Shown here piece after piece: positions 1-6,529 of a stretch of 19,438 nt of DNA. The DNA lies in NCBI GenBank assembly GCA_002308635.1, contig DBWG01000056.1, positions 1 through 19,438 of the forward strand, in the 5' to 3' direction. A model generated the notes under the pieces. The model saw nothing but the letters and a program-made list of their open reading frames with translations, was not told the origin of the DNA and made no database searches. Numbering within the stretch: the first letter of the stretch is position 1; each line of letters opens with the position of its first letter. Made by a program: the position numbers and the translations under genes. Origin of the DNA: Ruminococcaceae bacterium UBA1244. Its GTDB lineage: Bacteria; Bacillota; Clostridia; Oscillospirales; Acutalibacteraceae.

Positions 1-407
1 GTTCTCGGCTTGAATGCGCCGCCTCTCAGGAAGGCGGCACCCGCAGCCTTTACTCTTTCGGCAACATAGTTTATCTGTTCCTCTGTTTCTACCGAACACG
101 GACCTGCCATTATGCACAGACTGCCGTCACCGATCTTCTGTCCGTTGGGGAATTCAATTATGGTATCATCAGGATGGAACTTCCTGTTTGCCTTTTTGTA
201 CGGCTCCTGAACACGCTTTACGCTCTCAACGACTTCCTGAGCATTTACCCAGTCCTCATCTATGCGTGTGGTATCGCCGACAAGTCCTAAAACGGTAGAC
301 TTATCGCCGTCAGATACGTGTACACGGACATTGTACTTTTCCTCAAGAACTGCCTTGAACAGCGTTACCTGTTCCTTTGTTGCGCCCTGTTTTACTACGA
401 TGATCAT
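1..407 (-). CDS. aroF: 3-deoxy-7-phosphoheptulonate (DAHP) synthase, N-terminal part (cut by window edge)
   Basis: First enzyme of the shikimate pathway; it condenses phosphoenolpyruvate with erythrose 4-phosphate in the cytoplasm. About 135 residues are visible, read from ATG at 407 with a GGAGG site just upstream (416-420). The first ~70 residues (starting MIIVVKQGAT) match the small ferredoxin-like regulatory domain found at the N-terminus of Thermotoga/Bacillus-type (AroA-beta) DAHP synthases. This is followed by the start of the TIM barrel with IMAGPCSVE and FLRGGAFKPRT, both hallmark family motifs. The rest of the barrel lies outside the window. It is the third gene of a minus-strand aroE-aroK-aroF run, starting 24 nt after the aroK stop. 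The N-terminal domain suggests allosteric feedback by an aromatic product, but which one cannot be seen. KDO-8-phosphate synthase is a relative, but the regulatory domain and the neighbours favour DAHP synthase. Confidence 0.93.
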   Translation of the reverse strand, partial: MIIVVKQGATKEQVTLFKAVLEEKYNVRVHVSDGDKSTVLGLVGDTTRIDEDWVNAQEVVESVKRVQEPYKKANRKFHPDDTIIEFPNGQKIGDGSLCIMAGPCSVETEEQINYVAERVKAAGAAFLRGGAFKPR

Positions 408-431
408 TTTTTATTCCTCCGTTTTTCCTTT

Positions 432-935
432 TTATATTTCCGCCATGATCTGCATACATATCTGCATAGGCGATTGGTTCGCATCAATGACTACATCCGC
501 AGCTTCCCTGTAGAGCGGCAAACGTCTGCTGTAAAGCTCACGCATCGCCTCTTCTTTATCCGGACGGTCAAGCAGCGGTCTTGTCGTGTCGTTTCTGAGC
601 CTTTCAGACACGACCTCTACGGGAATATCGAGCAGGACTATAGTTCCGCTTTTTTTCAGCACTTCAACATTTTCCGGAAACGTCAGCGTCCCGCCGCCCG
701 CAGCGAGGACAACGCCTTTTTTTGCGGCAAGTTCCTTTGAAGCTTCTCTTTCGAGCTGCCTGAAATAGTCTTCGCCGCTGTCCTCAAATATTTCCGACAC
801 TGTTTTGTTTTCCTTTTTTTCTATGTATTTGTCAAGGTCAACAAATGCCATACCCATCTTTCGGGAAAGCAGGCTGCCTATGGTGCTTTTGCCGCAGCCC
901 ATGAACCCGCACAGGATAATATTCTTTTTTGCCAT
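432..935 (-). CDS. aroK: Shikimate kinase
   Basis: Phosphorylates shikimate to shikimate 3-phosphate with ATP; cytoplasmic P-loop kinase of 167 residues, the usual family length. Visible motifs are Walker A GFMGCGKST at residues 10-18, the substrate-binding DLD at 33-35, Arg59 in YFRQLE, the GGG loop at 80-82 and the lid arginine in TTRPLL (Arg119). A second arginine pair lies near 137-138 in SRRLPLYREAA. All residues expected for magnesium, ATP and shikimate contacts are present. The start at 935 is supported by GGAGGTAAT 11-17 nt upstream. It begins 17 nt after the aroE stop and ends 24 nt before the DAHP synthase start, so the three genes are almost certainly one transcript for chorismate precursor synthesis. 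Confidence 0.96.
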   Translation of the reverse strand: MAKKNIILCGFMGCGKSTIGSLLSRKMGMAFVDLDKYIEKKENKTVSEIFEDSGEDYFRQLEREASKELAAKKGVVLAAGGGTLTFPENVEVLKKSGTIVLLDIPVEVVSERLRNDTTRPLLDRPDKEEAMRELYSRRLPLYREAADVVIDANQSPMQICMQIMAEI

Positions 936-952
936 TTTATCTATTACCTCCG

Positions 953-1795
953 TCAGCAGAATAACCTTTTCTGCTCTTTTGCACTGTCCTCGATAAGCTG
1001 ATCCATATCATCGGGATCGTATACTGTTCCGTCCCATATCTCGTGAGCTGCCGCCGCCTGCCACACGAGCATCGACATTCCTCCGACAGCCTTTGAACCG
1101 TTGGCTTCCGCTGCCTGTATCAGCCTTGTTTTCAGCGGATTATATACCGCATCGAAAACAGCTGCGCATTTTGAAAGCGTCTTTTCCGGAACAGCCATGC
1201 CGTCAGTTTTCGGATACATCCCGACAGGCGTAGCATTTATGAGCAGGTCTATGTCACCGCCGAGTCCGGAAATAAGACATACGTTTACTTTTTCCGTTTC
1301 AAGCTTTTTACTGATCTCCTCAGAAAGAGCCGCTGCTTTTCCGGTGCTTTCGGGTCTTACGGCAAGGGTAAGGTCACAGCCCGCAAGCACGGCTTCATAG
1401 GCGAATGTTCTTGCGGCTCCTCCGCATCCGACAATGACTGTCCTGCCTTTCAGCGGCACTCCGCCGTATGAGAGCGCCTTTAAAAAACCGTCGGGATCGG
1501 TAGTAAAGCCCTCACGTACACTCCCGTTCCTTACGGTGTTCACGGAACCGTAGAGAGCGGCTTTTTTGTCGAGACTGTCAAGCAGCGGTATTATCCTCTG
1601 TTTGTTGGGTATCGTAATATTATATCCGGCGAGCTCATTGAGTTCCTTTATCCTGACAGGAAGGTCTTCGGGTGCAACATCGAGGATCGTATATTCACCT
1701 TCCTCTCCGGCAAGCTCAAAAAGACGGGAATGGATAAACGGTGACATGGTATGTCCGATCGGGTGTCCGATCACCGCAAAGCGTCGTTTTGACAT
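953..1795 (-). CDS. aroE: Shikimate dehydrogenase (NADP+)
   Basis: Reduces 3-dehydroshikimate to shikimate. I choose ATG at 1795 (280 residues) because AAAGGA stands at the right distance; an in-frame ATG at 1804 overlaps that site, and the longer reading from 1843 adds an unlikely lead. Visible motifs are the substrate motif GHPIGHTMSP (residues 10-19), GYNITIPNK with the catalytic lysine, GSVNTV, TDPDGF with the partner aspartate, the dinucleotide loop GCGGAART, INATPVGM, and the C-terminal GGMSMLVWQAA. The first serine of the usual HSxSP pair is threonine here (HTMSP), a conservative change that could affect shikimate versus quinate handling. It is the first gene of the aroE-aroK-aroF operon and is divergent from acpP across a 253-nt spacer. 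Confidence 0.94.
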   Translation of the reverse strand: MSKRRFAVIGHPIGHTMSPFIHSRLFELAGEEGEYTILDVAPEDLPVRIKELNELAGYNITIPNKQRIIPLLDSLDKKAALYGSVNTVRNGSVREGFTTDPDGFLKALSYGGVPLKGRTVIVGCGGAARTFAYEAVLAGCDLTLAVRPESTGKAAALSEEISKKLETEKVNVCLISGLGGDIDLLINATPVGMYPKTDGMAVPEKTLSKCAAVFDAVYNPLKTRLIQAAEANGSKAVGGMSMLVWQAAAAHEIWDGTVYDPDDMDQLIEDSAKEQKRLFC

Positions 1796-1885
1796 TTTTT
1801 TCATCCTTTCTTTTATGCAAATGCACAAAAAACCGTCTTGCAATAAAAAAAATTATAATTCATAGAGAAAATTGCAAATTATATA

Positions 1886-1914
1886 TTGACAAACTGATAA
1901 ATAACTTATAAGAT
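1886..1914 (+). promoter_or_regulatory. Predicted sigma-A promoter for acpP
   Basis: TTGACA at 1886-1891 and TAAGAT at 1909-1914 are separated by 17 nt, a near-consensus match pointing to acpP. It would give a leader of about 130 nt. A separate TATAAT at 1992-1997 closer to the gene has no good -35 hexamer. Confidence 0.55.
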
Positions 1915-1930
1915 TTGAGTATAGAAAAAG

Positions 1931-1976
1931 TTGTGCTCAGCAAGTCGGTCTGATCCGCCTCCCTATTGTAGCACAA
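1931..1976. repeat. Inverted repeat in the aroE/acpP spacer
   Basis: TTGTGCT (1931-1937) and AGCACAA (1970-1976) are a perfect 7-nt inverted repeat around a GC-richer 32-nt centre. The centre holds a smaller TCAG/CTGA pair. It stands out from the AT-rich spacer around it. In the acpP transcript it could form a stem-loop; as DNA it overlaps a predicted minus-strand promoter. No known riboswitch or operator family was recognised. Confidence 0.4.
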
Positions 1977-1993
1977 AGAATAATTTTTGTCTA
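1965..1993 (-). promoter_or_regulatory. Predicted promoter for the aroE-aroK-aroF operon
   Basis: Read on the minus strand, TAGACA (1993-1988) is followed after 17 nt by TACAAT (1970-1965), preceded by TGC as in an extended -10. It would place aroE behind a leader of about 160 nt. A TATAAT on the minus strand at 1857-1852 is closer to aroE but has no convincing -35 partner. Confidence 0.45.
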
Positions 1994-2048
1994 TAATACA
2001 AATGCAAAAGCACAATTTTTACTTTTATTTTTTTAGGAGGAGTTACCA

Positions 2049-2276
2049 ATGGTATTTGAGAAGGTAAAGGCAATTCTTAGCGAGCAGTTTGACGTTGAAG
2101 AGGACAAGATCACTTCTGAGACCTCTCTCATTGATGATCTCGGAGCCGATTCTCTGGATGTTGTTGATCTTCTTATGTCGATCGAAGACGAGTTTGAGGT
2201 CGAGGTTCCTGATGAGGAGATCGAAAACATCAAGACTGTCAATGATCTTGTTAAGTACATCGAAAACAACAAGTGA
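2049..2276 (+). CDS. acpP: Acyl carrier protein
   Basis: Carries growing acyl chains as thioesters on a 4'-phosphopantetheine arm during fatty-acid synthesis; small acidic cytoplasmic protein of 75 residues, the standard length. The phosphopantetheine attachment motif GADSLD places the modified serine at residue 35. The surrounding helices (EDEFEVEVPDEEIENIKTV) match the canonical four-helix fold. A very strong AGGAGG site lies 8 nt before ATG 2049. It is alone between the aroE spacer and a strong terminator, so it is probably a single-gene transcript. Other fab genes are not next to it. The gene is divergent from the aro operon. Confidence 0.97.
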   Translation: MVFEKVKAILSEQFDVEEDKITSETSLIDDLGADSLDVVDLLMSIEDEFEVEVPDEEIENIKTVNDLVKYIENNK

Positions 2277-2286
2277 TCCACAAAAC

Positions 2287-2317
2287 CGGCTGCATTTATT
2301 GCAGCCGCTATTTTTTT
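2287..2317 (+). terminator. Intrinsic terminator of acpP
   Basis: CGGCTGCA (2287-2294), loop TTTAT, TGCAGCCG (2300-2307): a perfect 8-bp stem, then CTA and seven T (2311-2317). It lies 10 nt after the acpP stop. Confidence 0.92.
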
Positions 2318-2329
2318 GCGATTTTGCTA

Positions 2330-2358
2330 TTGAAAAATCTCTTTGCAGATACTATAAT
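2330..2358 (+). promoter_or_regulatory. Predicted sigma-A promoter of proS
   Basis: TTGAAA (2330-2335) and TATAAT (2353-2358) with a 17-nt spacer. It lies between the acpP terminator and proS and gives a short leader of about 35 nt. Confidence 0.8.
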
Positions 2359-2399
2359 AGATATCGTATATTTTCTAACTAAAGAGAGGATTGAAACCG

Positions 2400-3842
2400 A
2401 TGGCACAACAGAAAAAAATGGTAGAGGCGATCACATCGAGAGATGTCGATTTTGCAAAATGGTATACCGATATCGTAAAAAAAGCCGAGCTTGTCGATTA
2501 TTCCGGAGTCAAGGGCTGCATGGTCATAAGACCCTACGGATACGGCATCTGGGAAAATATCCAGCATGATCTCGACAGGCGCTTCAAAAAGACCGGACAC
2601 GAAAATGTATATATGCCGATGTTTATTCCCGAAAGCCTTCTCCAGAAGGAAAAGGATCACGTTGAGGGCTTTGCTCCCGAATGTGCATGGGTAACGGTCG
2701 GCGGAAGCGAGACCCTGACCGAGCGCCTTTGTGTGCGCCCGACCTCCGAGACACTTTTCTGCGAGCATTATTCAAAGATCGTAAATTCATACCGTGACCT
2801 GCCCAAGCTTTACAACCAGTGGTGTTCTGTAGTCCGCTGGGAAAAAACGACACGTCCGTTTCTGAGAACTTCCGAGTTCCTCTGGCAGGAAGGCCATACG
2901 CTTCACGAGACAGAACAGGAAGCAAGAGAGGAAACTCTCCGTATGCTCCAGGTCTACACTGACTTTTACAGGGATACCCTCGCTATCCCCGCTGTTACGG
3001 GCCGCAAGACAGAAAAAGAAAGATTTGCCGGTGCTGTAGAAACATACACAATCGAACCTATGATGCACAACGGCGTTGCTCTTCAGGGCGGTACATCCCA
3101 TTATTTTGGTGACGGTTTTGCAAGAAGCTTCGACATCACATTTACCGGACGTGACAACACTCTCCAGTATCCGTTCCAGACATCATGGGGCGTTTCAACA
3201 AGAATGATCGGCGCTATCATCATGGTTCACGGCGATGACGACGGTCTTGTACTCCCGCCGAAAATCGCTCCGATACAGGTCGCAGTCATTCCTGTTGCAC
3301 AGAAAAAGGAGGGCGTTCTCGAAAAGGCGGCCGAACTGAGAGACCGTCTCATTGACAAAGATCTCCGAGTCAAGATGGACGACAGCGACAAGGCTCCCGG
3401 ATGGAAGTTCAGCCAGTACGAGATGCTCGGCGTTCCGGTAAGAATCGAGATAGGCCCGAAGGATATCGAAAACAACCAGTGCGTACTTGTCCGCCGTGAC
3501 ACCCGTGAAAAGACCTTTGTATCTATCGACAATGTAGAGGAAGCTGTAGAAAAAATGCTTGCTGACATTCACGAGAGTATGTACAATGCTGCGCTCAAAA
3601 ATCTTGAAGAGAAGACTTTTGTTGCTCTTACTCACGATGAATTCATCGACATTGCCGCAAATAAGCCCGGCTTCATCAAGGCAATGTGGTGCGGCGATTC
3701 AGCCTGCGAAGACCAGCTCAAGGACGAAACAGGCGGTGTAAAATCAAGGTGCATACCCTTTGTAGAAGACCACCTCAGCGATGTATGCGTCTGCTGCGGC
3801 AAGCCCGCCAAGCACATGGTATACTGGGGCAAACAGTACTGA
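2400..3842 (+). CDS. proS: Prolyl-tRNA synthetase, archaeal/eukaryotic-type
   Basis: Charges tRNA-Pro with proline; cytoplasmic class II synthetase of 480 residues. ATG 2400 is chosen over the in-frame TTG at 2391 because AGAGAGGA directly abuts the TTG but sits 9 nt from the ATG. Visible parts are the TSE substrate motif in RPTSETLF (113-120), motif 2 around RWEKTTRPFLRTSEFLWQE (146-164), motif 3 with GVSTRMIGAIIMVHGDD (264-280), the anticodon-binding domain from about 290, and a C-terminal zinc domain. The zinc domain has Cys431, Cys436, Cys451 and a CVCC cluster (463-466), ending in WGKQY. There is no large insertion editing domain between motifs 2 and 3. This length, the zinc domain and the terminal tyrosine are those of the archaeal-like ProRS class, not the E. 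coli class. It has its own promoter. Confidence 0.96.
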   Translation: MAQQKKMVEAITSRDVDFAKWYTDIVKKAELVDYSGVKGCMVIRPYGYGIWENIQHDLDRRFKKTGHENVYMPMFIPESLLQKEKDHVEGFAPECAWVTVGGSETLTERLCVRPTSETLFCEHYSKIVNSYRDLPKLYNQWCSVVRWEKTTRPFLRTSEFLWQEGHTLHETEQEAREETLRMLQVYTDFYRDTLAIPAVTGRKTEKERFAGAVETYTIEPMMHNGVALQGGTSHYFGDGFARSFDITFTGRDNTLQYPFQTSWGVSTRMIGAIIMVHGDDDGLVLPPKIAPIQVAVIPVAQKKEGVLEKAAELRDRLIDKDLRVKMDDSDKAPGWKFSQYEMLGVPVRIEIGPKDIENNQCVLVRRDTREKTFVSIDNVEEAVEKMLADIHESMYNAALKNLEEKTFVALTHDEFIDIAANKPGFIKAMWCGDSACEDQLKDETGGVKSRCIPFVEDHLSDVCVCCGKPAKHMVYWGKQY

Positions 3843-3929
3843 GCGGCAAGCTTCCGCTCCCGACTTCGTGCTGAAGCTCTGTAACAAATCACACTTCTGC
3901 GCCTCAGCACAAGTAATTATATTGTTTTC

Positions 3930-3970
3930 AAAAAACGCATATTCTCCGCACTATTGGAGAATATGCGTTT
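3930..3970. terminator. Bidirectional terminator between convergent proS and tmcAL
   Basis: AAACGCATATTCTCC (3933-3947) and GGAGAATATGCGTTT (3956-3970) form a perfect 15-bp stem with an 8-nt loop. The minus-strand side has six T (3935-3930), so it best terminates tmcAL, whose stop codon is 1 nt away. On the plus strand the tail is weaker (GTTTGTTATT) but may also stop proS. The 90 nt between the proS stop and the hairpin hold nothing recognised. Confidence 0.88.
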
Positions 3971-3971
3971 G

Positions 3972-5105
3972 TTATTGCATCATAAGTGAATATATATCAT
4001 CACAGCGTTCTTCGATATCAAAGAGTTTCTTTCCGTCTCCGCTGAGCTTTGCCCTGTCTGCATGGCGGGTAATGATCGGAAGTGACGAGCGTTTTTTCAT
4101 TCCGTGAAGGACTTCACGTCCTCTTTCACTGAATCCAAGAAGTCTTATATACTGCGGCGGTATAAGACATTCATCATACGTCAGCATCAAAACAGCGTGC
4201 ATGACGCTCCTTCTTATGCGTGAAAGAGTATACCGCTTACATTTTGCCGCTTCAAGAAATTCTTTCACGGAACGTGATGTCCGTGACGCTTTATAGAACC
4301 TGTTCTCAAGTCCCTCGCTCATGTCCGGCAGCTTTGAATAATCTTCCTTTGCCATTGTCCTCAGACGGTAAACTGCGGCAGGCTCAAAATCTTCCAGACG
4401 CTTTCCGGAACAGGGTGCGGATGAGAATATCTCCAGCGCCTTTTCAGGAACAAACTCTTCAAAATCCTGTCCTGCACTTATCCTGCTGCGGATATATGAA
4501 GCCGATGCAAATTTTCCTTCGGGCGTTTCTCCGTCATGGGACGCTCCGACACGAAGAACAGTCTGCGGTACGATACCGCTCCGTATTGCCGCAAGTGCCT
4601 TGATATATTCACAGGCAAGTATATTGTTGGGTTCTCTCAGAACAGAAGATACATCTTCTCCGAATATTTCGCACACTGCTTTTTCTCTTGCAAGCGCAAA
4701 AGTCATTCCCTGTGAAAGATAGGAGCCTAAAGCATTTTTTACGGAATCGTCCTCAGCGGCTCCGGCTGCACGTTTCAGAAGTCCGGTATCGCCGCATTCG
4801 CTGCCGAAAAATATTGAGTCAACGATACCTGTGCTGTCAAGGAGCGTCACTCCACCAAATGCAAAGCGTTCAGCTCCTGCACAGGCATAAGTTACGGGCA
4901 GTTCTATCACGATATCCGCTCCGCAGGCAAGCGCTGCCTTTGCACGGGTATGCTTTTCAAAGGCGGCAGGCTCTCCACGCTGTGTGAAATTCCCGCTCAT
5001 GCAGGCAATAATGCAGTCATATCCCAATTTTCTTATGCTGTCGAGCATATATTTGTGTCCGTTATGGAACGGGTCGTATTCGCAGATAAGTGAAGCTGTT
5101 CTCAT
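3972..5105 (-). CDS. tmcAL: tRNA(Met) cytidine acetate ligase
   Basis: Member of the YlbM/TmcAL family, which makes N4-acetylcytidine at the wobble position of elongator tRNA-Met using acetate and ATP. The protein is 377 residues, close to the Bacillus homologue. Visible motifs are the nucleotidyltransferase signature EYDPFHNGHKY with HxGH at 14-17, GNFTQRGEPA (38-47), ELPVTYACAGAERFAFGGV, REPNNILACEYIKAL (157-171) and SASYIRSRI (201-209). ATG 5105 has a GGAG site 9-12 nt upstream. The family is known to use acetate directly; it is therefore notable, though possibly accidental, that the divergent neighbour is acetate kinase. Older annotation calls this family a conserved nucleotidyltransferase. 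Confidence 0.92.
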   Translation of the reverse strand: MRTASLICEYDPFHNGHKYMLDSIRKLGYDCIIACMSGNFTQRGEPAAFEKHTRAKAALACGADIVIELPVTYACAGAERFAFGGVTLLDSTGIVDSIFFGSECGDTGLLKRAAGAAEDDSVKNALGSYLSQGMTFALAREKAVCEIFGEDVSSVLREPNNILACEYIKALAAIRSGIVPQTVLRVGASHDGETPEGKFASASYIRSRISAGQDFEEFVPEKALEIFSSAPCSGKRLEDFEPAAVYRLRTMAKEDYSKLPDMSEGLENRFYKASRTSRSVKEFLEAAKCKRYTLSRIRRSVMHAVLMLTYDECLIPPQYIRLLGFSERGREVLHGMKKRSSLPIITRHADRAKLSGDGKKLFDIEERCDDIYSLMMQ

Positions 5106-5126
5106 TTTGTTTCTCCATTAAAAAAT

Positions 5127-5154
5127 ATTGTATAATAGTCAAAAAAATGTTGAA
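5127..5154 (-). promoter_or_regulatory. Predicted promoter of tmcAL
   Basis: On the minus strand TTCAAC (5154-5149), 16 nt, then TACAAT (5132-5127), about 20 nt before the start codon. Its -35 element occupies the same bases as the -35 of the divergent ackA promoter. Confidence 0.55.
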
Positions 5155-5178
5155 TTCGGACGGCTTTTGTATTATATT
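5150..5178 (+). promoter_or_regulatory. Predicted promoter of ackA
   Basis: TTGAAT (5150-5155), 17 nt, TATATT (5173-5178), within a run of alternating A/T. It shares -35 bases with the tmcAL promoter, so simultaneous RNA polymerase occupancy looks unlikely. Confidence 0.6.
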
Positions 5179-5184
5179 ATATAT

Positions 5185-5272
5185 ATAATCAAAATTTTTG
5201 CAATAGGGGTTCTCTGAAACGTGTCAGACAGGTGCTTTTGGAGGCTCCCGGAAAACAGGAGGATCGCAAAAT
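5185..5272 (+). other. ackA 5' leader
   Basis: About 85 nt between the predicted ackA start site and ATG. It begins AT-rich and turns GC-richer from about 5206 to 5262, with small self-complementary patches (TCTG..CAGA, TGTCAGACA) but no strong stem. It ends in a good ribosome site CAGGAGGATCG (5256-5266). No known riboswitch pattern was recognised. Confidence 0.35.
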
Positions 5273-6475
5273 ATGAAAATTCTCGTCATCAATGCAGGAA
5301 GCTCATCCATGAAGTATCAGCTCATCGACATGACTGATGAAAGCGTTCTCGCAAAAGGCAACTGCGAGAGAATCGGTATCGACGGCCATTTCAAACACAC
5401 AACAGGCGACGGCAGAGTTTTTGAGACTGATGTTGATATGCCTAACCACACTGAGGCTTTTGTTCAGATCAAAAACGCTCTTATCAGCGATGAATACGGC
5501 GTTGTAAAATCTCTTGATGAGATCGCAGCAGTAGGCCACCGCATAGTGCAGGGCGGCGCTCTTTTCAGCAAGTCCGTTATAGTTACGGAAGAAGTCGTAA
5601 AGGGTATTGAGAGCCTTATCCCTCTTGCACCGCTCCACAATGCCGCTCATGTTCAGGGCATCAGAGCCTGCCTTGAAGTTTTCGGCGACAAGGTGCCGGA
5701 AGTCGTTGTATTCGACACAGCTTTCCATTCAACAATGCCAGAAAAGGCATTTATCTATCCCGTACCCTATGAATACTATGAAAAGTATGCTGTTCGCCGC
5801 TACGGCTTCCACGGAACATCTCACAGATATGTTTCCGGCCGCTGCGCAGAACTCATGGGCAAGGATCTTAAAGACATAAAGCTCATCACCTGCCACCTCG
5901 GAAACGGTTCTTCCATCACCGCTATCAAGGACGGCAAGGTAATAGACACAAGTATGGGTCTTACTCCTCTTGACGGCATTATGATGGGCACAAGAACAGG
6001 TTCTCTTGACCCGTCAGTAGTAACCTTCATCGCAGAGCAGGAACACCTCTCCGCAGAAGATATGGATACACTTCTCAACAAGAAGTCAGGCTTCCTCGGT
6101 ATTTCCGGAGTATCCTCTGACGACCGTGACGTTACTGCCGCTGCGGAAGCAGGCAACAAGAGAGCGCAGCTTGCTATTGACATCCTTGAGTATGATATCC
6201 TCAAATATATCGGCAGCTATACAGCAGTTCTCGGCGGAGTTGATGCTATCGTATTCACCGCAGGTATCGGTGAGAACCAGTGCTCACACCGCAGCAGCGT
6301 CTGCCATGCTCTTGAATTCATGGGCGTTAAGATCGACGATGAACTCAATGCACAGATGATAAGAGGCAAGGAAGGCAAGATCTCCAAACCCGATTCAACA
6401 GTAGACGTTTTCGTCATCCCCACAAACGAAGAAATAGTTATCGCAAGAGATACAATGGCTCTTGTTACAAAATAA
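5273..6475 (+). CDS. ackA: Acetate kinase
   Basis: Converts acetyl phosphate and ADP to acetate and ATP, the substrate-level phosphorylation step of acetate fermentation; cytoplasmic, 400 residues, the normal length. Visible active-site elements are Asn7 in INAGSSSMKY, Arg90 in GHRIVQGG, Asp148 in FDTAFH, His180 in YGFHGTSHRY, HLGNGSS (208-214), Arg241 in MMGTRTGSLDPS, GIGEN (331-335) and the magnesium-binding glutamates near 386. The segment after Arg90 reads IVQGGA instead of the common VVHGGE, so the position equivalent to Glu97 of the Methanosarcina enzyme is Ala96. ATG 5273 follows AGGAGG at a good distance. No phosphotransacetylase gene is adjacent. It has its own promoter and terminator. 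Confidence 0.96.
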   Translation: MKILVINAGSSSMKYQLIDMTDESVLAKGNCERIGIDGHFKHTTGDGRVFETDVDMPNHTEAFVQIKNALISDEYGVVKSLDEIAAVGHRIVQGGALFSKSVIVTEEVVKGIESLIPLAPLHNAAHVQGIRACLEVFGDKVPEVVVFDTAFHSTMPEKAFIYPVPYEYYEKYAVRRYGFHGTSHRYVSGRCAELMGKDLKDIKLITCHLGNGSSITAIKDGKVIDTSMGLTPLDGIMMGTRTGSLDPSVVTFIAEQEHLSAEDMDTLLNKKSGFLGISGVSSDDRDVTAAAEAGNKRAQLAIDILEYDILKYIGSYTAVLGGVDAIVFTAGIGENQCSHRSSVCHALEFMGVKIDDELNAQMIRGKEGKISKPDSTVDVFVIPTNEEIVIARDTMALVTK

Positions 6476-6493
6476 AAACCCATAAAACACTTT

Positions 6494-6529
6494 CAGCCGC
6501 CTGTTCAACAGAACAGACGGCTGTTTTTT
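6494..6529 (+). terminator. Intrinsic terminator of ackA
   Basis: CAGCCGCCTGTTC (6494-6506), loop AACA, GAACAGACGGCTG (6511-6523): a 13-position stem with one C/A mismatch, then six T (6524-6529). The tail overlaps the stop codon of the convergent minus-strand gene (6528-6530). Confidence 0.92.

Noticed and set aside
1796..1843. Longer aroE start reading MQDGFLCICIKER
   Set aside because: It has no ribosome site, does not fit the AroE N-terminus, and contains the AAAGGA that serves ATG 1795.
2391..2399. TTG start for proS giving a three-residue longer protein
   Set aside because: The AGAGAGGA ribosome site ends directly at the TTG with no spacing, while ATG 2400 is 9 nt away.
3868..3910. 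GTGCTGA/TCAGCAC inverted repeat after proS, vaguely like the one before acpP
   Set aside because: Only 7 nt with a 29-nt loop, no U-tract and no shared core; probably chance.
5206..5262. Possible riboswitch in the ackA leader
   Set aside because: Only small complementary patches are present; it does not fit the preQ1, fluoride, ZTP or THF patterns I know. Kept only as an unstructured leader.
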